A program made the position numbers and the translations under genes. Positions 1 through 12,894 of a DNA stretch of 64,000 nucleotides are shown piece by piece. Positions within the stretch are counted from its first letter, which is position 1, and the number at the start of each line of letters is the position of its first letter. Below the pieces are notes generated by a model. That model did not search any database. It was not told where the DNA came from and worked only from the letters and a program-made list of their open reading frames with translations. Source of the DNA: Gerris lacustris (Eukaryota; Arthropoda; Insecta; Hemiptera; Gerridae); contig OX578283.1 of assembly GCA_951217055.1 (NCBI GenBank), positions 68,280,475 through 68,344,474 of the forward strand. The letters run 5' to 3'.

Positions 1-170
1 CCACACGGATTTTTTTTTTTCAAATGCCTACTGCCAAGCTATGTCCCGCAAACGAACATAGTCAACAACATATTCATAGAAGGCCTATAAACATAACCTA
101 TAAACATAATTCTAGTTTAATTTTAGTCCGAAATTTTTTTTTCACGCAATCTCCTGGACTATTCTAGACT
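1..170. repeat. Edge-truncated copy of the foldback arm
   Basis: The first 170 bases match the right arm of the foldback at 1778-2345. They share AAATGCCTA followed by TGCCAAGCTATGTCC, then a block ending near CACGCAATCTC. The rest of this copy would lie left of the window. Confidence 0.6.
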
Positions 171-1004
171 TGTCTATTTTGCCTTGAAAAATCAATAGCT
201 ATAAAAAACATGCAGAATTCAGGTACAATTGAAGCATTCAATGAGATGCTTTGAAATCTTTCTAGTTACTATCCGTTGAAAGCAGATAACATGTTGCTTC
301 GGATGAAACAAAATACTTGACCGGAACATAAACAATGAACCTTTGTTGTAATCTTGGTTATTTTTACAGCCTTTTATTTTCCTCTTCATTGTTAAAACAC
401 TGACGGCATAATCTCGAAATATTTATTTTCCACCCGTCTAGTCATGTAGTCCACCATCTAGATGTACAAAGTTTGTTTTATATTCTTCCTAATATTATTC
501 ACTATTAGATCCGAGTCTCTTATTATCAAATAATTGTTTATATTAAAATAAATAATACTGCTGGCGTATTCAGTTGGTTTTTATTCCCCTAGATTAAAAG
601 AAGGAAACTTTTTCCTTTTCATTATTATATCTGATGTATCCGCCAGTGGTGTTCCAAATTAATTTAAGAAATCAATACATATTTGACATTTAATCACGGG
701 GGAAATTTAAATATATTTTATAATTTTAGGTTTTTGTTTTAAAATCATAAAATCATTAATGTATACGAAATAGGAAGTGAGAAAGCTATGTGCAACACTA
801 ATTGGCAGACTATTTTTTTGACGTGACAAAATCTATGTCAATACAAATAAGTGTATAAAACCACTAAGAATAGTTTAAAGTATAGAATCTACAAGCTCTC
901 TAACATTTCATTTCAATGCTCTCTTTTATACAGGGTAAGGATAGATCGAAAGCTTTGATACCATCTAAACTCTAGTGAGAAACTTGGTCAACCTATAAAG
1001 TAGA
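171..1004. other. AT-rich stretch without recognised feature
   Basis: No coding frame with recognisable motifs, no tandem repeat and no copy of another family in this window was seen here. Confidence 0.5.
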
Positions 1005-1143
1005 GATCGATAGACGGTTTAGAATCGACTTCAATTCAATCCTCGACCGAGAGCGTAGAAAGAGAATTTAAATCGGATCGATAGGTGGTTTAGAATCGAC
1101 TTTAATTCAATCCTGGTGAGTGTAGAAAGCGAATGTAAATCAG
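1005..1143. repeat. Tandem duplication, about 71 bp unit
   Basis: Two adjacent diverged copies begin with GATCGATAG at 1005 and 1076. Both contain GGTTTAGAATCGACTT and CAATTCAATCCT. The short minus-strand frame across this segment owes its internal similarity to the duplication and is not taken as a gene. Confidence 0.75.
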
Positions 1144-1777
1144 AAAGGATGTATTTTCTTGTTAATGGTGAGTCTTTAAATAGGGGTTGGGGTAGAGTGA
1201 TAAGATTTCTCTTTAAGGTTGGTAACACTGTTGTAAAATGACCTGGGATAAGGTTGCTGTTCAGACGAGGCTTATCGAAGACCTTCCTAACCCCTTGTTC
1301 TTGAAGAACGTTCTCGAGAAGTCAACCCCCCCTCATGACCAAGGTCCTCGACAGACTTGAAGATCTCTCTGAATAATGAGTCCCAAGGTTTCTTCCACTC
1401 CTAACATCATGTTCTGACTCAGCTACCTCACACGCCATTAGAATTGTATATTTCTCCGACTCTTGCCAGCTCTCCATTTTTTTTTCCTTGGCCCGCTAAC
1501 TGTTTCATCGTGGGAGGAAGAACCCTCCTCATCATCCTAAGTAGGATGGAGAGGTATGACCTTAAAACTCCAAAGGTGTCGACACTTGAGAAAACCACTC
1601 GTATCTTGTTCTTTTCTCCGTTCTATCATATTCATTCCTCTATCCATATTCCATTTTCTACACGTTTACACAATGTGTTGAATTTTTTTTTTTTTATTAT
1701 TATATACACCATGTTATGATGGATACATGACTTTATCATTGAAATTTGATTAAAAGTTTAAAATTCAATCAATAATA
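1144..1777. other. No recognised feature
   Basis: Slightly more GC-rich than the flanks between 1200 and 1640. A 91-codon plus-strand frame (1444-1719) has no recognisable domain and ends in a poly(T)-encoded phenylalanine run. I do not call a gene. Confidence 0.4.
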
Positions 1778-2345
1778 GTCAAAGAGATAGCGTGTGAAAA
1801 AGTATCTGGCATGTAGAATTTAGTGCAGAAATGAATGTTTAGGTGCGCCTTTTAAGAATGTGAGGTCGGCCAAGTTCGCCTGCAGGGCATAGCTTGGCAT
1901 AGGAATTTAAAAAATAAACCGGTGGAAAGCGGCTATCTCCCGCCCATTTTGGTGGACAAAGTGATTTTTATGATCCTGAGTACAAAATTTGTTATCAGAC
2001 CAAACATCAAGATGATGACAGTTTGTCACTTGGTAGGTGACCACTTTGATTTGGAGTAGTATTTGAATAACTAACCTCTCAAGTAACGAACTAACATCAA
2101 CTTGATTTTCGGTCGACTAACTAATTCTGTACTCAGGATCATGGAAATCACATTGTCTACCAAAATGGGAGGGACATGACCGCTCTCCACCTATTTGTTC
2201 TTTCAAATGCCTATTGCCAAGCTATGTCCTGCAGACGAACTTAGCCAACTACATATTCTTAAAAGGTACTAAATGATTAATTTCTTAACTGAATTCTAGC
2301 TTGATGTTAGTCAGACACTTTCTTGCTCACTATCTCTTGGATTAT
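1778..2345. mobile_element. Foldback element, arms about 210 bp
   Basis: The left arm (about 1778-1985) and right arm (about 2122-2345) are imperfect reverse complements around a unique centre of about 135 bp. Paired blocks include GATCCTGAGTACA with TGTACTCAGGATC, and GGCATAGCTTGGCA with TGCCAAGCTATGTCC. Another right-arm copy opens the window. Long arms without coding sequence suggest a non-autonomous DNA element; the superfamily is not determined. Confidence 0.7.
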
Positions 2346-3288
2346 ATGAAGTCCGATCAATTTAACAATCTCTTTTATCAAGATGTTTAATTTTTAAATA
2401 AAACCGATAGCTTGTTTTCAGGGTTTCCGGTTGCTGTTCATTTCTACCGTCTATACTCATCATGCAGCAGATGCTGGTTGAATTCAAAGGGGCTTGCTGC
2501 TCACCCAACATCTTCTTATACGTGAGCAGCTGCTTATGTGAAAAGACGTCCATCCGGTTATGCCAATTATATGGCTGATTGAGCGTCATGTCAACCCCGT
2601 ATCATCCATTACATTATATAGTTGGATAAGCCCTTTGGCTGATTCAAGTCTTTCTGTTGCTTCTCAAATGATTTATTACTGATGACTTGTTTCAGGTTTC
2701 ATTTTCATTTGTTCAGGTTTCATGTCGAAATTATCATGAATTAGGTTGGTGTGAATATTATAACTTTAAGTTCCTGTGTGATCGATTTGGGTCGCATTCA
2801 TTGAGTACAAGGTCTAAAGCATTTGAGGTGCTGTTCTTGGTTAACTGCTTATTAGGAAGGTTAAGCTGTGCTCCAGTACAGGATAACGCTGTTATCTCAC
2901 CTCCTGGCAGGCGTGCTGGACGTCCCTCTACATCAGAGAGTTGTCTAACCTATCACCTATATTGTCCGAAGTGTTAATGCTTGTAATTCCCTTCCTGATT
3001 GTCCCAATATGCTTTCCCTAATTACTCTCAAATCTGTTTTAAACTTCCTCTCTCATAATAAGTTAGCTCTGGAGTTTTGAATCTACTCCATGCATTGTTG
3101 GTTATTTTGATCACTTTTTATGTGTTAATAATTAATTATATTAATTATAACAAAACTTATTGTCCTCTAATCTATAAAGGTTTATAATTAAAATACTCCT
3201 CCATTTAGAGTGGCACATAGCTTCCTCAGGTTCTAATGAGTACTGAAAAGATGTTTTGCTATTACGACTCATTATTCTATTTGTTTAT
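2346..3288 (+). other. Decayed unrecognised frame (2687-2977) in otherwise empty stretch
   Basis: A 96-codon plus-strand frame at 2687-2977 ends in SPPGRRAGRPSTSES followed by a CPKC motif. A basic GRPS stretch before paired cysteines is reminiscent of the C-terminal tail of piggyBac-type transposases, but no catalytic region can be read upstream and the flanks hold stops in all frames. It could be a transposase remnant or a chance frame. Nothing else was recognised in the interval. Confidence 0.2.
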
Positions 3289-3377
3289 TCCCCCCCCCCC
3301 CCACCCCTTTTTTTAAAAAAATAAATCTATCAAAAAATAGTATTTTTACAAGCTTTTATATAACTTGCAATGTTTGC

Positions 3378-3453
3378 ATGTATGTATGTATGTATGTATG
3401 TATGTATGTATGTATGTATGTATGTATGTATGTATGTATGTATGTATGTATGT
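3378..3453. repeat. (TATG)n microsatellite
   Basis: About 19 uninterrupted tetranucleotide units. It directly heads the repeat that follows. The reverse-complement copy of that repeat at 31.3-31.8 kb is likewise bordered by (CATA)n, so the microsatellite belongs to the element family. Confidence 0.95.
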
Positions 3454-3730
3454 CTGTTCGGGTCAAATCTTGCAACTGAATTTTAAAGCAGTTATCCTCA
3501 ACCACTTGAATTGAAATTTTGCATACACGTCTAGTTTGGATGACAATGCATGGTTTGCTAAGTGAAGTAATTCTAAATCCAATATGGCGGGTTGTTGATG
3601 ATGGCGGACTAGTTATTTTTTAAGCACGCCCATGATATGGGTATCAAATTAAAGGGTTTGCTGAGAAGAATATGAATAAAAGCTTGTTTTTTAAAATATA
3701 TATTTTTATAATCAACTCATTTACACGAAT
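3454..3730 (+). repeat. (TATG)n-headed interspersed repeat, copy 1
   Basis: Matches 31310-31790 in reverse complement: AAATCTTGCAACTGA, then AAAGCAGTTATCCTCAACC, then CCAATATGGCGG and a block with CCCATGATATGGGTATCA. It is noncoding. The shared microsatellite head and reversed orientation show a dispersed family. Confidence 0.7.
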
Positions 3731-3860
3731 AAAAGTTTAAATTTGACAATATTTAATTTACACTTAAAATAAATATGGGCCCATATGTGGGCTAATTTTG
3801 ACAAACCATCCGAATTTCTTAAAAATCGAATTAGCAATTTCAAGACATAATGTGTTAATT

Positions 3861-4195
3861 AAGTTGTGCGCAAATGGAAGAGAAACTAATAGACGCAGGT
3901 TAGAATTAATATGGGCTTAACATTAGACTAATTGAGATCTACCATCCTACTTTCATTAAAATCAGACAAGTAGTTTATAATATATGGTGGCTGGCACAAT
4001 TGTCGAACGACGGACAGATAGAAAGACAAAAACCGAAATATTTTCTCTGATATCTGAAATAAAACGGATTCCTGTACATAAATTTTTGAAATTGAAGACA
4101 TAACAAAAATATTTCGCTTTTTATAACGATCAAAATGTTTGCGATACCTTAGTTCGGTATGCTTGGAAGCAAAACATTACATAAATACAATTAAA
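3861..4195 (+). repeat. Repeat family B, copy 1 (diverged)
   Basis: About 330 bp, found five times in this window (also 30990-31310, 48990-49330, 56195-56470, 61320-61600). Shared landmarks are GGAAGAGAAACTAAT, a GACGGACAGA tract, an AAACGGATT...CTGT segment and a terminus with TCGGTATGCTTGGAAGC. It is noncoding and the most degenerate of the five. Confidence 0.6.
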
Positions 4196-4729
4196 CATTT
4201 TAGCAGTAGTTGCAAAAACTAAAATTCGTCTAAAATGACCATAGGTTTGTATTTAAGCAACTACAACAGTATTTTACCGCAAGGGAAAAAATGGAGCTAG
4301 AATATTGCTGAGTTTTGAAATACACTTTCTCTTTGAGGTTTGAAATTCATTCATACATAATGTATTCGACCTCTATTCATAGTGAATATATTGCAGCTGT
4401 ACCTGACACCCTATTTTCCTCATTTTTCGCAAATTGTTTTCTCTCGCAATTTCGTTACTTTAGCAGTAGAGCTTCTAGGAATTGCTGGAGGATATATTCT
4501 AAACTTTATTCAAACTATGTAAATGTTTAATATATTTTATCCAAGAAAGTTTTCACTTGTTCATATTAGTTTATTTGTTGAATTATATTTAATAATAAAC
4601 ATACATTGCATTTTGCTTTATTTTCAAGAATTATATAAAAGTTAACTTTTACAATCTATAGCATTATATCTTTGTCGTGATCTTTAACTTTACATTTTAA
4701 TAACAAGTTTGACAATTGTTTACTTTCTC

Positions 4730-5182
4730 TATGTTGATTTGTTCAAACGTAGCATTGTACAGTCCGCAGGATCGTCTTGGGCATGCGCAATGGATAATAG
4801 CAGTTAAAACCCGACTTATGACAGTGTTTCGTACCGTCCTCCAAACTGTTCCAACCCGCGCTGGGATCGTTTGCGAACAGTTTACTGTACCGTCTAAAGT
4901 CTAAAAGATCCTCTGACAATACCAAGACTGGTTTGCATGAAATGCACATGTGCAGTTATGTCAATCGTCACACATGTCAACAGGAAGGTTCCCTGACTGT
5001 TTAGGTTACCTTGAATGTTTTTAATACTTTGTGAATTATAGTTCTAAACCCGTTCCAACCTGACACGATTTTATTACAGTACAATGTTAGCGCATGCGTA
5101 TAAAACCTGTCCTAAACGATTCCTGAATGATCCTCGGGACGATGCAAAGGACGGTACAAATAGGGGGGTTGGAACAAACCTA
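4730..5182 (+). mobile_element. MITE family M, copy 1
   Basis: Matches 52345-52920 over most of its length, with shared blocks such as CATGCGCAATG, GACAGTGTTTCGTACCGT and CCCGCGCTGGGATCGTTTGC. The right terminus GTTGGAACAAACCT is intact; the left counterpart is degraded here but intact in copy 2 (AGGTTTGTTCCAAC). It abuts the next element without a gap. Confidence 0.75.
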
Positions 5183-5540
5183 ATTGAAGTGAGCGTAGCG
5201 AGCTTCCTACATTCAACGAAATATGCTCCGTGTGTCCATGTCTGTGTGTGCGTGTGTCTGAAACGTACGATGATAACTTGAGTAAAAGTAGACCGATTTA
5301 GATGAAATTTGGTACAGATGTTCGATGTTCATTTTACCAATGCTCAGGACGAGTTCATTGGACAACATTGTCTGCCTAAGCGTTCGCGAGCAACGCTCGC
5401 GTAAACGCGTGGTTCAAAACTAAAAATTGGAATTTTAGGACGGGAAAAAATTCTAACTTTATCTATTTGATAAGACAAACATTTTTTTCAAATAACATTT
5501 TGTAGTAAAACCAACAGCAACACCATTTCGTAAAACTTTA
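5183..5540 (-). mobile_element. ATTGAAG-terminus element, truncated copy
   Basis: Begins with ATTGAAGTGAGCGTAGCGAG. The body matches the reverse complement of the full copy at 45257-46019: a GTGTGTCTG-type tract, AGACCGATTTAGATGAAATTTGG without the bases in between, GCGTTCGCGAGCAACGCTCGCG and GATAAGACAAACATTTTTT. It fades out near 5540. Confidence 0.7.
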
Positions 5541-7795
5541 TTTCTTTGTTCAAAATAAAATACAAGAATGGTGGTAGTAACAAAAACCATAATAATGCAG
5601 TACAGGTACCTATGTTAGAGTTTGTACATTTTTGACAAGGGGTTGACAATATTAACTTAAAGAGGATTTAACAGTTAACAATGTAAATAATATTAACATG
5701 TCAGATTTTAACAAAGTTGCCAAGTATGTGCTTTCACAACACACAGAGGGTTTGTAGGCAATTTTACAAAACGGACGAGTTTATTAACCAGCATAATTGC
5801 CCGAGATGGCAGCCATTACAAATTTTGTTTCAGTAATAACTTTTAAACCGTAGTAACTTGTCAAAAATCGTTTTTTTATTTTTTTTTATTTTTTGCCCCA
5901 TAAACCTCTTTTACTTTTTTATGCATCACTTTTTTTGTTTGGTACTATCGAAGATCAGGTGCGTTGATGGCAAAAATTCAGACAAACGCAGGAAATGATC
6001 AAGTCCTAGGTTTTTCCTAAGGACCATAAAAACCGGTTTATACAATAAGTGATGAATAACAGAGACTAGGGTAGGAGAGACTATACGAAAATAGGGACGA
6101 CGAAACATAAGTATAAAAATTACAATGATATTATAGGACTTACATACATAAGTAGGACTTTTTAAATTATAAAGTATATTATGTAGGATTCACAAATGTA
6201 AATGAATTTTGTTTTAAAAACAAAGGTAAAATTTAGTTCCTCTGTAACTTGACCATTGTAAATACTATGGTAAAGTTTACATAGGTATAAGCATTGATTC
6301 TGTAACAATATAATAAAATTATCATATCATAGTAGGCAGATAAAAATATACTCCTTGACTGGAATTTGAATCAAAGATCATTCAAATTCCAGTCCAATTC
6401 TTATTTTCTTCGTTTGGAATATTAGTGACAAGCATATATTTACTACGTTTCCATAAGTATTCAAAACCGTTTTAAAAAATGTTTTGGTTTCAAACCAAAA
6501 GTTTTTCCATGAAGAGTTTCCAAAACAGCTTTCACAACAATTTTGAAAACTATAAACTCCCAGACTAGTTATCGTTATATCAGGTTGCAATGTCTCATCA
6601 TACCTATACTAGGGATGTCTCAATTCTATTTTCAATTCAATACCTGTTTCCATGCTATTTTTTCAAAACAGTTTCAATACAAAACTAAAAATTTGCTGTT
6701 GTGACCTTGAACTTAAAACTTTTTGCAATCACCGTTTTCATGGGGTATTGAATACCAAAACCGTTTCCATGGGGGTTTTTAATACCAAACCCGTATTGAA
6801 AACTCTTGGGAACATAGTAATTGTCAAAATTCACTAATTTGACTTAACGTTATTCATGACAGCTACATTTAATTTTAATTCACATCATAAGAATGTACTC
6901 GTGATTAATATCCAAGTGTCGATGTTTAATTGTAAGAAATAGAGATGAAGTTTTTGTTCCCAAATGGTTGGCTTTATTGCATTCTCTGGAATCCTTTATT
7001 TCCCCAGGCTTTTCTACTCTAGATGCCTTAATACCTGCTATTATACTGCTGCCATGCTTTCTGACAGTTTAATGAAACTTTCCCCTTCATCCTTTCTAAC
7101 ACAAAGATATGGTTCTTAAAAACAACCTCAAGGTTATATTAAAGAATAATAGTTCGCTTGTAACATTAATATTACGTTAACTACAAAATTAGTATCGCCC
7201 AGACTTACTGTTTGGGCAATTTTATAGACTTCTATTTAACTATGAAATTAATAATGATTTGTGTTTGCTAACATAAGAAAAACTGTTCTGATGACAGGAA
7301 AATAAATAAAAAAATATAGAAACAAAGATAAATAAGAAGAAAGAGGAAAATAAACTAAATACTACTTATTATATTATTATCTTGTCGGATGTATTTTTGA
7401 TGTTTTATATTTGAAATATAGAATTTACTCTTGCTTAAGAGTTTGTTGGTGTCCTACTTACTAAGAACCTGTTATATTGACGCCCAACGTGATTGTGTGA
7501 GATACCACGTCCGTGAAGAAAAAGAGGTGTGAGCGAGAAGGAACCCAGTGATGTTGATTACTTGCTGGAGGGTTTCCAGAGATTACTTCAAGCGAGTAGC
7601 TGTGATAATGATAAGGGAAGCTTACTGGTCTACAAGTGCACGTCTGATAATGAAACAAAAGACGTTGATCAATTTACAATCATATCTCACTATATTTAAA
7701 CCAGAGGAAAGGATGTCAGGCACTAAAGCGTTCAAACAGCTCAGTATGTTGCTCTCAGACCTCTGTTGTCTCTTGAGAGTGAATAAGGAAAAGAG
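5541..7795. other. No gene; a few short repeats
   Basis: Contains a short perfect hairpin at 6361-6395 (arms TGGAATTTGAAT and ATTCAAATTCCA). A degenerate direct repeat near 6727-6795 carries CCGTTTTCATGGGGTATTGA and CCGTTTCCATGGGGG. Poly(T) occurs near 5874-5894. A 90-codon plus frame at 7548-7820 has no recognisable motif and runs into diverged satellite sequence. Confidence 0.45.
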
Positions 7796-7893
7796 GAAAA
7801 TCAGGTGTCCAATGGGATGAGAAAATGAGAATATGGTGAGGAGAAATGAGGTGGAAGATCAGGTGTCCATAGGATGAGGAAATGAAAAGATGG
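7796..7893. repeat. Two diverged outlying monomers of the 58-bp satellite
   Basis: Two tandem units contain ATCAGGTGTCCA followed by GGATGAG and GATGGTGAGG. They match the main array but are shorter and more diverged. About 210 bp of unrelated sequence (7894-8106) separates them from the array. Confidence 0.8.
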
Positions 7894-8106
7894 TGAGGTC
7901 TTCACTTGGTTTGCTTTTATAAAAATAATTTGTCAACCTGGGAAGAGGCGAATAATGAATTAAAACTGACTTTTGGAAACGAAATATAACCTTATGAGGG
8001 ATTCAACAAATTGACAGCTTTGAAGTATGATGGTTCAAAAATTTTCGATTTATTTATATCTAGATGTCAATCGTTATTTAATGAACTCTTCTCAACAAGT
8101 AACGGA

Positions 8107-10316
8107 CCTAGAAGACCAGGTGTCCAGTGGGATGAGGGAATGAGATGATGGTGAGGAGGAATGACGTGGAAAACCAGGTGTCCAGTGGGATGAGGGAATG
8201 AGATGATGGTGAGGAGGAATGACGTGGAAAACCAGGTGTCCAGTGGGATGAGGGAATGAGATGATGGTGAGGAGGAATGACGTGGAAAACCAGGTGTCCA
8301 GTGGGATGAGGAAATGAGATGATGGTGAGGAGGATTGACGTAGAAAACCAGGTGTCAAGTGGGATGAGGGAATGAGATGATGGTGAGGAGGATTGACGTG
8401 GAAAACCAGGTGTCCAGTGGGATGAGGGAATGAGATGATGGTGAGGAGGATTGACGTGGAAAACCAGGTGTCCAGTGGTATGAGGGAATGAGATGATGGT
8501 GAGGAGGAATGACGTGGGAAACCAGGTGTCCAATGGGATGAGGGAATGAGATGATGGTGAGGAGGAATGACGTGGAAAACCAGGTGTCCAGTGGGATGAG
8601 GGAATGAGATGATGGTGAGGAGGATTGACGTGGAAAACCAGGTGTCCAGTGGGATGAGGGAATGAGATGATGGTGAGGAGGAATGACGTGGAAAACCAGG
8701 TGTCCAGTGGGATGAGAGAATGAGAAGATGGTGAGGAGGATTGACGTGGAAAACCAGGTGTCCAGTGGGATGAGGGAATGAGATGATGGTGAGGAGGAAT
8801 GACGTGGAAAACCAGGTGTCCAGTGGGATGAGGGAATGAGATGATGGTGAGGAGGATTGACGTGGAAAACCAGGTGTCCAATGGGATGAGGGAATGAGAT
8901 GATGGTGAGGAGGAATGGCGTGGGAAACCAGGTGTCCAATGGGATGAGAGAATGAGAAGATGGTGAGGAGGATTGACGTGGAAAACCAGGTCTCCAGTGG
9001 GATGAGGAAATGAGATGATGGTGAGGAGGATTGACGTGGAAAACCAGGTGTCCAGTGGGATGAGGGAATGAGATGATGGTGAGGAGGATTGACGTGGAAA
9101 ACCAGGTGTCCAATGGGATGAGAGAATGAGAAGATGGTGAGGAGGATTGACGTGGAAAACCAGGTGTCCAATGGGATGAGGGAATGAGATGATGGTGAGG
9201 AGGAATGGCGTGGGAAACCAGGTGTCCAATGGGATGAGAGAATGAGAAGATGGTGAGGAGGATTGACGTGGAAAACCAGGTCTCCAGTGGGATGAGGAAA
9301 TGAGATGATGGTGAGGAGGATTGACGTAGAAAACCAGGTGTCAAGTGGGATGAGGGAATGAGATGATGGTGAGGAGGATTGACGTGGAAAACCAGGTGTC
9401 CAGTGGGATGAGGGAATGAGATGATGGTGAGGAGGATTGACGTGGAAAACCAGGTGTCCAGTGGGATGAGGGAATGAGATGATGGTGAGGAGGAATGACG
9501 TGGGAAACCAGGTGTCCAATCGGATGAGAGAATGAGAAGATGGTGAGGAGGATTGACGTGGAAAACCAGGTGTCCAGTGGGATGAGGGAATGAGATGATG
9601 GTGAGGAGGAATGACGTGGGAAACCAGGTGTCCAATGGGATGAGAGAAAGAGAAGATGGTGAGGAGGAATGACGTGGGAAACCAGGTTTCCAATGGGATG
9701 AGAGAATGAGAAGATGGTGAGGAGGATTGACGTGGAAAACCAGGTGTCCAGTGGGATGAGGGAATGAGATGATGGTGAGGAGGAATGACGTGGGAAACCA
9801 GGTGTCCAATGGGATGAGAGAAAGAGAAGATGGTGAGGAGGATTGACGTGGAAAACCAGGTGTCCAGTGGGATGAGGGAATGAGATGATGGTGAGGAGGA
9901 ATGACGTGGGAAACCAGGTGTCCAATGGGATGAGAGAATGAGAAGATGGTGAGGAGGATTGACGTGGAAAACCAGGTGTCCAGTGGGATGAGAGAATGAG
10001 ATGATGGTGAGGAGGAATGACGTGGGAAACCAGGTGTCCAATAGGATGAGAGAATAAGAAAATGGTGAGGAGGATTGACGTGGAAAACCAGGTGTCCAAT
10101 GGGATGAGGGAATGAGATGATGGTGAGGAGGATTGACGTGGGAAACCAGGTGTCCAATGGGATGAGAGAATGAGAAGATGGTGAGGAGGATTGACGTGGA
10201 AAACCAGGTGTCTATAAGGATGAGGGAATAGGAAGATGTTGAGGAGGAATGACGTGGAAAACCCGGCGTCCATGGGATGAGTAAATAAGAAAATGGTGAG
10301 GAGGAATTACGTCGAA
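8107..10316. repeat. 58-bp satellite array, about 38 units
   Basis: The period is exactly 58 bp (the CCAGG anchor falls at 8116, 8174, 8232 and so on). The monomer reads CCAGGTGTCCAGTGGGATGA, then GGGAATGAGATGATGGTGAG, then GAGGATTGACGTGGAAAA. Recurrent variants (GATTGACG or GAATGACG; GATGATGG or GAAGATGG; TCCAGTGG or TCCAATGG) occur in blocks, indicating local amplification of multi-monomer segments. The array edges (10200-10316) are more degenerate. Because 58 is not a multiple of three and the minus strand of the monomer lacks stops, long overlapping frames (649, 600, 373 and 310 codons) are open; these are not taken as genes. Confidence 0.97.
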
Positions 10317-12888
10317 GAGAGTGGCTGAAGATAGAGCGGAGGGGTGTAGGATGAGGCAGGTTTATTCAGATGTATGATTGTACAGAGACTAAATTAAGAA
10401 TTTTAATTTGTAATAGCAGTAGATAAACAACTTAATTATATGTATAGATGTGAGGGAGTTAGTGAGGTACGGTCTAAAGAAAAAACTTGTTTACCAACTA
10501 GGTTCGTAAAATATAATTACATCATCAGGGTCACATTTATGAACACAATACAAGACTATAAAGAAAGTTCTATGGTAAAGTTTGGAATGTGAATAAGTGA
10601 GATTGGAGAAAACAGAGTTTAAGGATTGGATTAGTTAGAGGAACACAAGGGTGGGGAACAAAATGGAGATGAGAGGATTAACAGTAAGTGATCAGGTACA
10701 GGTTGCAAGTTAAGGTAAGGGTAAAAAGGTGGTGGGTTGCCTTAACTTAAAGATATTACAACAAACACTTAAAAACTAAAATAACAAAAATATATATTGC
10801 ACAGTGGTTAACTATAAATATGACTCTTTTAACAATTAAAGGCAAGACTAGAAAGGAGAAGAGAGGTGAATATACAAATTAAAAATTAGATATAATGTTA
10901 TGATAACAGATACTGAGGTTAGGTGTAAGTTCTAAAATTAACGGTGTTATTAGTTTTGGATATATAGTACATTTCAAGGACATTTCTTCTATAAAAATTA
11001 GGTTCTTGAAAAAGGACTATGGGATTCGAGAAAATTGTTTGGAGTAAATTAAACTTTATAATTCAAGGCAACTTATAACACAGCAATGGTGCTACGGCTA
11101 ATTGTTGATTTGCTAAATGTACTTTTCCCATTTTTATAAAATGTTGATATATATTAATAAATTAGTTTTGTTGAAATGAATTGCTTTTTATATAATTATT
11201 GCTGGAAACAAAATAATAAATTACATTATGAGATAGCAATATTTTGTTTTCTAGTTTAGGTGTCATCAAAATCCTTTTGGAGAGACTACATTGTAGGATT
11301 TCAAAATTACAAAATGCAAAGTACTTTTATACATATTATACAATAAAAAAAAGAAAAGAAAAAAAACAACATATAACTTTAATTAAGTTCATACACTCCC
11401 ATTCACTAACATATATATATATATATTTTTTTAATCTGATGAATATTAAAAAGTCAGTTTTTAATAAAGAACTAAGTTAAAAAAAAAAAATCCTTTTAAT
11501 TAAACTAAAGAAAGGATTTGAGACCACAACATCATGGATGTAAAATACATTTTAGAATAGGGAAAAATATTTAATTTAAAATCATTGATTCAGATTAATT
11601 TTGTGATATGCCAAGTTTTTCTGAAGAATCGTATAGTAGTTTGAGAGCTCAGTAGAATACATATATTATATAGTTAAGTAGAGAGAGAGGGGAGACAATA
11701 CAACACAGGTCTGTTATCAAGTATACCACGTCGCTCGGTAGGCTCAAACAATGTATTTTTAATATGATTATTGATTTAGGCTAAGGGTCAGAAGAAATTT
11801 CTGTCACGAAAAAAACAACAAGTCTTAAATATTATATAGTACTAGGAAGTTAGGATATAACAGGAGGTGGCTTGGTTATAACTTTTTTTTACTATATTAA
11901 TTTAGCCAATAGAAGCTCGTAATAATTTCGATAAGAATTAATATTTAGAAAACTTTAATTTGAATGAAAGGACTTATGATTACATTTTTTAGCAAATTTT
12001 CTAAGCTTTATAACAATACTAAAATCATCTTTCTAGCATTCATATTTTAAGAGCAACAATCCATTTTAAGAGACAAGCACGACACCCCTCGAAAATTCGC
12101 TAAATTTGACCTAGTGGCAGATTGGTTAAGAATTGACCTATTGTATATGGGATGTTTTTTGTTCCATATCAGGTGTACTGCCCTATAAATTTTCCAAAGT
12201 TTATCGCCTTTCACCCTGTATAATTTAATTATTTTTAATTTCTTTGTTTTTTGTCAATCTGTGAATAAAATAAATAAATTAACGCATGCTTAATTAGAGT
12301 AGTTTTAAAGTACAATTTTAATTGCATAAGTAATTGAGATCGGACTATATCCATTTAAATAAGATTAACTTGAGCCCTTAAATTTCCTACAGTCCATTTC
12401 ATCCTCAAGTAAGGGCTATTAGTTCAAGAGATATTCGTGTGTGTGGTCTTTGGGTCCAGTAAGGGTAAAGAAGGTTTAAATTCGTTTAGGAACACACCTA
12501 GGTTCTTTTTTTCTCTTTTAAATGGAACCTCTGAGTGCCAGAAGATAAATCTAATGAACATGTTGCACTTAAAACTGTTGCTTTCCATTAGCCTCAGTTT
12601 CAGCCTTAACCATATCGAGCTAAATATATTTTAAATAGTTTTTTTCAGTAACATTTTTACTATTTGGATCAGCGAAATAATTCATTATGTAGAAAAAAAG
12701 AAGAAGAAAAAACATAGTATAATATTAACTTAATCCGGGTCCTCCTTTACCAACTGGGGTATAGGTGAAACAAAAGTTTCTCGAATCCGTATAATATAGT
12801 CTTGAGCTATTTAAAATTACTTTTCCCAGCTACAATATCTCCCAGGGACGAATCTCAGAGCATTAACAAGATTTTGTAAACTCTCTCT
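10317..12888. other. AT-rich stretch without recognised feature
   Basis: No gene, tRNA or recognised repeat was found. There is a short AT dinucleotide run near 11410-11426 and a poly(A) run near 11479-11490. Small frames at 11244-11480 and 12437-12634 are low-complexity and unrecognised. Confidence 0.45.
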
Positions 12889-12894
12889 CCTAAA

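Noticed and set aside
8092..10273. Overlapping minus-strand frames of 649, 600, 373 and 310 codons as a repetitive secreted or structural protein
   Set aside because: They are the same 58-bp monomer read in all three frames, without conserved start, splice sites or codon bias.
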